In this document: in pieces, positions 36,011 to 43,771 of the stretch
How the letters are laid out: every line of letters starts with the position of its first letter
Position numbering within the stretch: the first letter of the stretch is position 1
Source: Mucilaginibacter sp. KACC 22773
GTDB lineage: Bacteria > Bacteroidota > Bacteroidia > Sphingobacteriales > Sphingobacteriaceae
Length of the DNA stretch: 64,000 nt
Assembly: GCF_028736215.1 (NCBI RefSeq)
Contig: NZ_CP117883.1
Coordinates: 4,340,001 to 4,404,000, forward strand
Reading direction: 5' to 3'
Notes under the pieces: generated by a model
What the model was told of the DNA's origin: nothing
Databases searched by the model: none
The model's input: only the letters and a program-made list of their open reading frames with translations
Position numbers and translations under genes: made by a program

Positions 36011-36277
36011 TTATTGCACTACCGGGTTGACAAAAAAACCATCGTTGATGGGGATTTTTGTACCGGTGATAAAAGAAGATTTACGGGAGTTTAGATCTCG
36101 GTGGCGTGATTTGTAACCGGTTACCGCTAACGCTGATGCTACCTTGTTAATCGTCGACGAATTTCTGCCGGTAACTAAAACGGTTGCATCTTTTGCTTTA
36201 AATAGTTTTGCCGTAGCATAACCCATGCCGCTGTCCGCGCCGGCGACGATGGCTATTTTTTGGTTTAACGTGTTCAT
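36011..36277 (-). pseudogene. Short-chain dehydrogenase remnant with internal deletion
   Basis: 88 aa whose N-terminal 50 residues are a normal SDR start (KIAIVAGADSGMGYATAKLF, VLVTGRNSS) and whose last 20 (SSFITGTKIPINDGFFV) match the C-terminal end of SDRs. About 150-170 residues are missing, including the NNAG, Ser and YxxxK catalytic motifs. The join (GYKSRHRDLNSRK) is not SDR-like. The reading frame is open only because the deletion restored frame at the end. It cannot be an active enzyme. It heads the hydrolase series. Confidence 0.85.
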
Positions 36278-36469
36278 AATTTATGATATTTGTTATGAAC
36301 CACCTGGTGCAATCCAAAAGCCACTTATCTAACACTCTAAAAATCAATAACTTATTTTCTACCGATATATCTCATTGGCGGTATGTCGTTAAAATGGCCA
36401 AGTTTTGCAACGAAATAAGGTAACACAATCCATTTTGCCGTTAGTAGGTTTGCCGGCTATCATCATATG

Positions 36470-36751
36470 TTAATTGGTTAGTCCTAATATTCTGTTGGTA
36501 ATTAACAACCCACGATAGCCAACCTGGGTATCAATGGTATGGATATATTGACAGGAACCGGTAAGCGTGTCATAACTACAATCAATCAAACTGACGCGCA
36601 GGTTGTTGATGGCAAAGTTCTCACCGTTTTGGGCGCATTGTACCTCGCCGCTTTTTAATGGTAAAAAATCGTCGGTGTATCCAATTTGATGGAGGCGGAT
36701 CACCCAGTTGGTTAGGGATGAGTTCAATTTTTTAAGAGAGTGCTTTTTCAT
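36470..36751 (-). CDS. Hypothetical small protein
   Basis: 93 aa, soluble, starting MKKHSLKKLNSSLTNWVIRL, with two cysteines in the middle (VQCAQ, IDCSYD) and one more near residue 67. Not recognised. Codon use is normal for the genome. It stands alone: 192 bp separate it from the SDR remnant and 384 bp from the porin gene. It may be a real small gene or a relic of a lost regulator region. Confidence 0.45.
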   Translation of the reverse strand: MKKHSLKKLNSSLTNWVIRLHQIGYTDDFLPLKSGEVQCAQNGENFAINNLRVSLIDCSYDTLTGSCQYIHTIDTQVGYRGLLITNRILGLTN

Positions 36752-37135
36752 GTCGTAATTATTTCCTTTATCAATGACAAGCGCTATTCCACCTATTTAA
36801 ATAACTAAAAATCAAATACTTATAACATTACAACTACCAATAAAAAAACGACATGTCGCAATTTCCGTCCCCTCTTAACGATATGTAGTTAAATTAACTG
36901 ATAACCTGATGGTTATCTGCTAACTCAATATTGCCTTGGGCAACAACGCTATTTCGTAGAAAAACCGGACAGACTCCGAAATAAAGCGATAACCCCCGCA
37001 GCGTCAAAACACAAACAATTGATTTTTAAATAATTACCAACAAGGCACTACTATTGATTCTTTAGTGAACAATGAATAACAAAAATTAGCTATTTCTAAA
37101 CTCATCGCTCAAACCGCCCCTATATCCCTACACCT
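36752..37135. other. 384-bp gap upstream of the porin gene
   Basis: AT-rich. A 10-bp palindrome cgacatgtcg lies at 36849-36858. The porin promoter should be here, but no clear TAnnTTTG was found. No ORF is supported. Confidence 0.4.
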
Positions 37136-38491
37136 ATGAAAGCCATTGCTGCCCTATTTTTCAGTATAGTTTCCTGCACCTGCCTGGCGCAGGAAACTTC
37201 CTTTAAACAATTGCGATACGATGAAAATTACACGTATCTCGCAAAAGACACATCAGCCAATTGGTACAACCGGTTAAAATTCCAGTCTGTATCTCAAGAT
37301 AAAGCTGCTTACCTCAGTTTCGGTGGCGAGGTACGCTACCAATATTTTCATTTTGACAACCAGGACTGGGGAGCCGCACCAGCGGATAAAGACGGCTTCA
37401 TTTTAACCCGGTACCTGGGGCATCTGGATTTTCATGCCGGCAAGCACTTTCGTACGTTTGTGCAGCTACAAAGCAGTTTGGCCAGCGGCGAGGCAGAAAA
37501 ACCGTCGCCGGTAGATCAAAACCTGCTTGATCTGCACCAGGCCTTTGTTGATGTGATGACTAAGGGCTTAACGCTTAGACTTGGCAGGCAGGAATTATCC
37601 TACGGATCGCAGCGCCTGGTAGCGGTACGCGAAGCGCCAAATAACAGGCAGGCATTTGATGCAGCTAAACTGATGTATGGCAGCAAAAATCTCAAACTCG
37701 ATGTATTTTACTCGTACTATGTGCCTGCCAAACCAAATATATTTGATGATGGCTTTAACAACGGAACGCAGTTTTGGGGCGCTTACGGGGCCTTTACCCA
37801 AATACCTGTAGTCAAAAATTTCGACATTTATTACCTCGGCATCCATAAAAAGGCGGCTACGTTTGATGACGGCAAAGGTGCCGAAACCCGCCACTCCATA
37901 GGTACACGAATATGGAGAACTACACCTTACTGGCAATATGACCTGGAAGGCCTTTATCAGTTTGGTAATTTTGCAACTGGCGCTATTTCGGCATGGACCC
38001 TATCAGCAAATATTTCGCACACATTTTATCAAACCAAGCTAAAGCCACAAATAGGGTTAAAAACGGAAGCTATCAGCGGGGATAAAAATTATGGCGACGG
38101 CAGGTTAAATACGTTCAATCCATTATTTCCCAAAGGCGCTTATTTTGGTCTTGCAGCATTGATCGGGCCCTACAACTTACTGGATGCTCACCCATACTTT
38201 CAGGTTAACCTGACTAAAAAATTGGTATTTTCGGCAGATTACGATTTATTTTGGCGCATGAACCGTAATGACGGGCTTTATGCGGTAAATGGCAAGGTCA
38301 TCTATAGCGGTAAAGCAGGTAGTTCAAAGCAGATAGGCCGCCAGCTTGGGGGCGCGCTGGAATATACCATAAACAAATACCTGTATTTACGGCAGGAAAT
38401 AACATGGTTTAGCGCCGGCGACTTCCTGAAAGAAGCCGGGCCCGGTAAAGATATTTTAATGGCGGGCAGCACCATTACGCTGAAATTTTGA
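37136..38491 (+). CDS. Alginate export-type outer-membrane porin
   Basis: 451 aa with a signal peptide ending CTCLAQE. After a short periplasmic lead (SFKQLRYDENYTYL) the protein alternates beta strands throughout, with the motif LGRQELSYGSQRLVAVREAP and NNRQAFDAAKL typical of the Alginate_exp (AlgE-like) barrel family in Bacteroidota. It ends TITLKF, a terminal aromatic residue suiting barrel assembly. The transported molecule is unknown; the family covers polar or anionic solutes. It starts a two-gene unit with the YoaK protein 18 bp downstream. Confidence 0.85.
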   Translation: MKAIAALFFSIVSCTCLAQETSFKQLRYDENYTYLAKDTSANWYNRLKFQSVSQDKAAYLSFGGEVRYQYFHFDNQDWGAAPADKDGFILTRYLGHLDFHAGKHFRTFVQLQSSLASGEAEKPSPVDQNLLDLHQAFVDVMTKGLTLRLGRQELSYGSQRLVAVREAPNNRQAFDAAKLMYGSKNLKLDVFYSYYVPAKPNIFDDGFNNGTQFWGAYGAFTQIPVVKNFDIYYLGIHKKAATFDDGKGAETRHSIGTRIWRTTPYWQYDLEGLYQFGNFATGAISAWTLSANISHTFYQTKLKPQIGLKTEAISGDKNYGDGRLNTFNPLFPKGAYFGLAALIGPYNLLDAHPYFQVNLTKKLVFSADYDLFWRMNRNDGLYAVNGKVIYSGKAGSSKQIGRQLGGALEYTINKYLYLRQEITWFSAGDFLKEAGPGKDILMAGSTITLKF

Positions 38492-38509
38492 GCCGGTAAT
38501 ATTAATAAG

Positions 38510-39190
38510 ATGGAAACTGAAAAATTGGTTAGAAATACAACGCTGCTATTATGCTTTGCAGCCGGGTTTTGTGATACGCTTACTTTTGTTGCCGCAGGCG
38601 AATTATTTTCGGCCCATGTTACAGGCAACTTTATTGTGTTTGCTTACGACCTTATTAAGCATAATAACCCGCATGACTGGCAAAAGCTGCTCACCTTTCC
38701 TGTTTTTGTGCTGGCCGTAATGCTGGGCGGCCGTATAGGCAAAAAATCGGCTAATATGTACACGCTGATAATTTTGGAAGGGCTGCTGCTACTTATTAGC
38801 GGCATATTATCGGCGCTGTTGATAAGCGGCGGGCAAAATACGGGCTGGCAGGTACAACTAATTGTAATACTCCTTGTAACTGCAATGGCGTTTCAAAATA
38901 CGTTTGGCAAGCTGTACAGCAAAGCTACCTATGGTTTAACAACAGTAATGACCGGCAACGTAACCCAGGCTTCCCTCGATTTGATAAAAGGTATAACCAC
39001 CCGCCCGGCAGATGCCGAAACATGGATAAGCTTTAAAAAACAGGCTACTTTAATTATTGGCTTTTTGGCAGGATGTTTTGCAGGTGCGCTTATGGCTAAA
39101 CACTACGGGTTGGTTTCGGTTTTGCTGCCGGGTGCAATGATGCTGGCCTGGCTGGGAGCAAATAATCTGTTTAAACAACAAGCGGCCTGA
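38510..39190 (+). CDS. YoaK (DUF1275) family membrane protein
   Basis: 226 aa with about six transmembrane helices. The DUF1275 pattern is visible: FAAGFCDTLTFVAAGELFSA near residue 15 and the later AMAFQNTFGKL followed by TTVMTGNVTQASLDLI. The family is widespread and its function is unknown, although members are suggested transporters. Cotranscription with the porin 18 bp upstream makes a joint transport role plausible. It converges on the sigma-54 regulator with a 13-bp gap. Confidence 0.85.
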   Translation: METEKLVRNTTLLLCFAAGFCDTLTFVAAGELFSAHVTGNFIVFAYDLIKHNNPHDWQKLLTFPVFVLAVMLGGRIGKKSANMYTLIILEGLLLLISGILSALLISGGQNTGWQVQLIVILLVTAMAFQNTFGKLYSKATYGLTTVMTGNVTQASLDLIKGITTRPADAETWISFKKQATLIIGFLAGCFAGALMAKHYGLVSVLLPGAMMLAWLGANNLFKQQAA

Positions 39191-39203
39191 TTTCGCTCCC
39201 TGC

Positions 39204-41153
39204 CTACGTACCAAAATCTTTCCGAATTCCCAGCTTTTTCATTTTAGAGTTGAGTGTGGTTGGGGGGATATTCAATAAACCGGCCGCTCCGCCTTCTCCC
39301 CATATTTTGCCATTACACTTTTTCAGCGCTGCCAGTATGTGGGCACGTTCTCCTTCAACCATGGTGGTAACCACGGTTTCGGCAGGCATAACAGCTATAG
39401 GTTGCTCTAACTGGGTGGGCAACGCCATGCTATTGATCATGTCATCGCGTGTTAGCAGTACATTACGCTCTATTAAATTTTCCAGTTCGCGGATATTGCC
39501 CGGCCAATGGTAACGTTTCATGCTCTCCAAAACCTGCGGGGATATACCGCGCACAGTTTTACCGGTTTTACGGGCGTAGATGTTTAAAAAATGCCTGGCC
39601 AGGTCGGCAATATCCTCTTTTCGTTCGCGCAACGGGGGCATTAGTATAGGAAAAACATTGATGCGGTAAAAAAGATCGAGTCTGAAACGACCCTCAGCCA
39701 CTTCTTTATCCAAATTACGGTTGGTAGCCGCAATAATCCGTACATCAGTTTTGATGGTAACACGACCACCAATGCGTTCTATTTCTTTTTCCTGCAATAC
39801 CCTAAGCAATTTTGATTGCGATTCCAGCGGCAATTCGCCTATTTCATCCAAAAATATAGTGCCTGTATGTGCCTGTTCAAACCGCCCTATTTTTCTTTCG
39901 TGGGCACCTGTAAATGCTCCTTTTTCATGGCCGAATAGTTCAGAATCAATTAACGATGTGGGTAAAGCCGCGCAATTTATCCTGATAAAAGGTTTGTCTT
40001 TTCGTAGTGATAATGAATGAATACGCTCTGCTATTTTTTCTTTGCCGGTACCGCTTTCGCCCAAAATAAGTACCGATGAATTTGATTTAGATACCTGGAC
40101 GACATTATCAAACACCGTTAACAACAAATGGCTGCTGCCAATAATACCACTGAAGGGATTTGGCTGTTCTGTTGTTTTAACCTGCGGGTTTGGCGTATAA
40201 TTACCCGGCTTGTTAATCAGTGGACTGTTAGGAGCATGCTGCATGCTTTCCATAAAACTGGTTAACATAAGCTGCAACCTATTGCATAGCACTAAGTGAT
40301 CGGCCTGGTATGCGTCTGGTCGGCGGCTATAAAAATTAAAATAACACACTTTGCCATTGCTTAATGAAATAGGCATTGACAAATGCGACTTTAAGTTGTA
40401 CGTATCGGCAAACAATTTTTTTAACGAAGGTTTTTTCAGCAAAACTTCTAATTCATTTTCGTCATACCAGGTTGCTATCAGGTCGGTTAGGTCATTAGCC
40501 TTTAGTTTGGCCAGTTCATGCTGCTTGTGGTTGGTAACAATCATCAGTTCTGTACCGCCTATCAGTTGGTATTCATCAAAACCTATCCTCGAAAAGCCGA
40601 TTTCATAAAAACTCCCGGTATCCTCCTGTTTCATACCCACCGACAAAAATTCAAAGGGAATATAGGGTTGTAAAGTTTTGCCCATCTGCAATATTTTATG
40701 CTCCCAGCCAATTGTTGAAGCCAGTATTTCGGCAGCTTTTTTTTGTAATACTGCAATTTGACGCAGGCCATTCTCCAGTTGGTTTTCATAGCGGTACATT
40801 GCTATATCCAAGGCAATCAATACATCTTTTTCGCGGAATGGCTTAATCACAAACCCATACGGATTGGTAATCTTTGCGGCCTCAAGTACCTTTTGGTTGG
40901 AGTTGGCCGAAATATAAATAAACGGGGTATTTATTTCGGTTAAACGATGTGCCAGATCTATACCTGTAAGCTTCCCTTTTAAATAAATGTCCAGCAATAC
41001 AAATCCCGGCGCAAATTCATCAATCATTTCCAGCGCTTCTGGCACGCTGTCGGCAATACCGCAAACGTCGTAGCCTGCAGTTTTTAAAATATTGCTTAAT
41101 ACATCTGCAATAATAAACTCGTCCTCAACAACAAGAATTTTTTTCCGATTCAT
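39204..41153 (-). CDS. Sigma-54-dependent response regulator (REC-GAF-like-AAA+-Fis)
   Basis: 649 aa. Residues 1-120 are a receiver domain with phospho-acceptor Asp in FVLLDIYLKG and Lys in FVIKPFRE. A central segment (about 150-300) looks like a GAF-type sensor. The AAA+ domain (about 345-570) has Walker A GESGTGKE and the sigma-54 contact loop GAFTGA, so it activates RpoN promoters. The Fis-type HTH closes the protein (GGAAGLLNIPPTTLNSKMKK). It lies 17 bp downstream of a TPR-histidine kinase and most likely pairs with it. Target genes are unknown. Confidence 0.9.
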   Translation of the reverse strand: MNRKKILVVEDEFIIADVLSNILKTAGYDVCGIADSVPEALEMIDEFAPGFVLLDIYLKGKLTGIDLAHRLTEINTPFIYISANSNQKVLEAAKITNPYGFVIKPFREKDVLIALDIAMYRYENQLENGLRQIAVLQKKAAEILASTIGWEHKILQMGKTLQPYIPFEFLSVGMKQEDTGSFYEIGFSRIGFDEYQLIGGTELMIVTNHKQHELAKLKANDLTDLIATWYDENELEVLLKKPSLKKLFADTYNLKSHLSMPISLSNGKVCYFNFYSRRPDAYQADHLVLCNRLQLMLTSFMESMQHAPNSPLINKPGNYTPNPQVKTTEQPNPFSGIIGSSHLLLTVFDNVVQVSKSNSSVLILGESGTGKEKIAERIHSLSLRKDKPFIRINCAALPTSLIDSELFGHEKGAFTGAHERKIGRFEQAHTGTIFLDEIGELPLESQSKLLRVLQEKEIERIGGRVTIKTDVRIIAATNRNLDKEVAEGRFRLDLFYRINVFPILMPPLRERKEDIADLARHFLNIYARKTGKTVRGISPQVLESMKRYHWPGNIRELENLIERNVLLTRDDMINSMALPTQLEQPIAVMPAETVVTTMVEGERAHILAALKKCNGKIWGEGGAAGLLNIPPTTLNSKMKKLGIRKDFGT

Positions 41154-41170
41154 GACATTCTAAGTTAGTG

Positions 41171-43429
41171 TTATTTCTGTTTTGCTGTAACCCTGTTAAA
41201 TATTTCTGTTTTAAAATCAATATTTATTATACATCCCTGTTCGCTGATGATATCAAAACTTCCGCCCAGTTGCTTGGCCAATCCCCGCATTAAATTTATA
41301 CCTAACGATTCAACTTTATTTATATTAAAGGCAGCAGGCAGGCCAGGCCCGTTATCGGCTATAGTTAACTGGTTGTTCCCGTCAGCTTTACTAACCAGTG
41401 AAATATAAATAATACCGGCCTCATCGGGTTTGTAAGCGTATTTAATGGAATTTGTGATGGCTTCGTTCAGTATTAAACCAAGCGGTACTGCCTGCGCCAC
41501 GTCCAAGTAAAGTTCATCTATTTGTTTTTCAAACAAAATGTGGTTATAAAGGCCGCAACTGTCTTTTAAATAACCGATCATTTCATCAATATACTCCTGC
41601 ATACAAATCAGGTCGAGATTTTCGGACTGGTAAAGTTTCTGGTGAATCAGCGCAATGGAGTGCATCCTATTTTCGCTATTCTGTATGGCGGCCAGCGCCT
41701 CGTCATTATCAATATAAGCCGATTGCCGCTGCAACAGCCCCATTACTATTTGCAGATTATTTTTTACCCTGTGATGGATCTCTTTTAGTAGCCATTGCTT
41801 TTCTGCCAATAACTTGTCTTTTTCATTTACAAGTGCGTTCAGCGCCACGTTGGTTCGCTGTTTTATCCTGTAACTATTAAAAATCAAGCACATCAAAAAA
41901 ATAAGCAGCACGCTAATTGCCAGGGTAAGGTTGCGTGTATTGTTGGCCCGTACCGCCTTTTCATGTTGCAGCAGGCCTTCTTTTGTTAAGAATTTGATAT
42001 TGCGTTCCTTTTGGTCAGTTTCATACTTAATCTGCAGCTCCTGAATTTCCTTGCTTTTATTACTATTAAAAATAGAATCGCTGAACTGCTTAAATAAATA
42101 TTGATGCTGTAGTGCCAATAAATAGTTCCCTTTTGCCGAATCAATTTTATACTTTATAAAATAAAAGTCCCTCGACCGTGTAACAGCAGCACTTTTCGAA
42201 ATTTCTTCATCAAGATAAAATGCAGCTCTTTCAAATTTTTTTTGTGTTATATAAAATTTGGCAATATCATACTTGGCCAAAGAAACAATCTCGTCTGCTG
42301 TGGTCTTGGGGTACAGCCTCATCATTTCAACGTAGGCAGCCTCTGCATTTTTATAGTCTTTCAAAGCTTCGTAACAATAAGCCTTTATTTGTGTAATAAT
42401 AGCTTTATCGTAATTGTCATCCGGCGGGTGTCTTTTTTCGATGCCAATTGTAAGGGCAAGCGCTTCCGAATACCTTTTCTGCTTTATTAACCCTTTAACA
42501 ATAAACCCGGCTGTCCTGTATTTTTGCTGGAGTGGTAAATTTAGGTTTTCGCGCAGTGCCAGTGTTTTTTTATACCAGGCAACACTGTTATCGGTTTGCC
42601 CAAGCGCATCGTACACCTCGGCCAATTCGCCAAACATAGAAGCTTGCCTTACACGAATGTTGGTGGTATCATGGCTTTTATCTATCCGCCTTATACTTTC
42701 TAAAATATAAAGCAGGGCTTTATTCATATTGCCACGGTACCTGTTTATATGGGCCAGGATAAAGTAAATGGCCCCCATATTGCTAAATGAGCTATTCCCA
42801 TATTTCTCAATGGCTTGTATGCAATCTTTTTCGGCCAAATATATAAGGCCGAATTTAAAATGCCCGTGGGCCAGATTGTACCGGGCCATAATTTCACGCT
42901 GCCTGTCATTGGTAGCTATAAATAAAGTAATAGCGTTGTTATACGCGCCAATTATTTCCGTTACTAAATTTGCGGGCACAAGGGGCCAGTTTGCCAATTC
43001 GGTTGTTTTACCAAACCTTTCCCATGTTTTTGCTTCCTGTTGTTTGTTGCCGTTTTTTTTATAAAAATCTACTACTTGCATAAAACATGCCTTTCCGCTA
43101 TCGAGCATATTCTTCGAGAGGTAAACTGTACCTAAACTGCACAGGCTTTCTAAGCGGCCAGACCCAGCCTCCACATGTAGCTTTGTACTTAAGCTGTTCT
43201 CTCTTTTAAAAAAAACGAAAGCGCTGTCGAGATCGGGCTTGTTTAACCTGAAGTGCCGCTCAAGGTAATAGCTGCCAAGTTGGCGAAGCATGTTTAGTTG
43301 ATTGGTATCCGGCCTTGCCGTACGTAATTGGGCAAGCAGGTTGCTTACCTTATCCTTAGGCGCCGTTTGGGAAAAGCATGGATAGGTTGCAGCAATAAAT
43401 AATGACAGAAGAACCGTCGCTTTAAACAT
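41171..43429 (-). CDS. TPR-containing sensor histidine kinase (HisKA_2), copy 1
   Basis: 752 aa with a signal peptide (SLFIAATYPCFSQ), a long TPR-type region (about 40-490), one transmembrane helix (LTLAISVLLIFLMCLIFNS, about 500-520), and a HisKA_2 kinase with phospho-His near residue 550 in EIHHRVKNNLQIVMGLLQRQ. The HATPase part has N box NEAITNSIKYAY near 655 and DNGPGLP near 690. The TPR part is thus outside the membrane and may sense a periplasmic or surface partner. It is a paralogue of the kinase upstream, and probable partner of the sigma-54 regulator 17 bp downstream. Confidence 0.9.
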   Translation of the reverse strand: MFKATVLLSLFIAATYPCFSQTAPKDKVSNLLAQLRTARPDTNQLNMLRQLGSYYLERHFRLNKPDLDSAFVFFKRENSLSTKLHVEAGSGRLESLCSLGTVYLSKNMLDSGKACFMQVVDFYKKNGNKQQEAKTWERFGKTTELANWPLVPANLVTEIIGAYNNAITLFIATNDRQREIMARYNLAHGHFKFGLIYLAEKDCIQAIEKYGNSSFSNMGAIYFILAHINRYRGNMNKALLYILESIRRIDKSHDTTNIRVRQASMFGELAEVYDALGQTDNSVAWYKKTLALRENLNLPLQQKYRTAGFIVKGLIKQKRYSEALALTIGIEKRHPPDDNYDKAIITQIKAYCYEALKDYKNAEAAYVEMMRLYPKTTADEIVSLAKYDIAKFYITQKKFERAAFYLDEEISKSAAVTRSRDFYFIKYKIDSAKGNYLLALQHQYLFKQFSDSIFNSNKSKEIQELQIKYETDQKERNIKFLTKEGLLQHEKAVRANNTRNLTLAISVLLIFLMCLIFNSYRIKQRTNVALNALVNEKDKLLAEKQWLLKEIHHRVKNNLQIVMGLLQRQSAYIDNDEALAAIQNSENRMHSIALIHQKLYQSENLDLICMQEYIDEMIGYLKDSCGLYNHILFEKQIDELYLDVAQAVPLGLILNEAITNSIKYAYKPDEAGIIYISLVSKADGNNQLTIADNGPGLPAAFNINKVESLGINLMRGLAKQLGGSFDIISEQGCIINIDFKTEIFNRVTAKQK

Positions 43430-43726
43430 AATTTATTGTTAATAGCCAATTGCTTCTGCATCCGGCAACTTGTTGATGAAGTTTCCCGGATCTGCTATTA
43501 AACCTGGCTATAATTTAAAATTTAAAATCCATTACCTCGATAATTATTGCCGTTCCGGCGGCAAGTTATAACGGACGGCAATGCTTATTCATAAACCTTG
43601 CCACAACTGAGCGTGATAGCCGCCGGATTTTTATTAGCAAACACAATTATAAATTGAGATGTATTTTTATTTCGCGGCCTACGTAAAATATGTTACCGTG
43701 TAACGATGGCAGCGATATTTAGCTGC

Positions 43727-43750
43727 AAAACAACGATATATCGTTGTTTT
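43727..43750. repeat. Perfect 24-bp palindrome between the two kinase genes
   Basis: aaaacaacgata joined to tatcgttgtttt without any spacer. It begins 22 bp downstream of the copy-2 kinase stop. Read on the minus strand it ends in a T run, so it may be a terminator, though a zero-length loop is unusual for one and an operator for a dimeric regulator is equally possible. The surrounding 342-bp gap (43430-43771) has no ORF. Confidence 0.85.
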
Positions 43751-43771
43751 AACAGGTGTTGTTTTATAATT

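Noticed and set aside
36011..36277. Reading the 88-aa SDR fragment as a small functional gene
   Set aside because: It lacks every catalytic motif and joins the two ends of a normal SDR; the internal deletion is the simpler reading.
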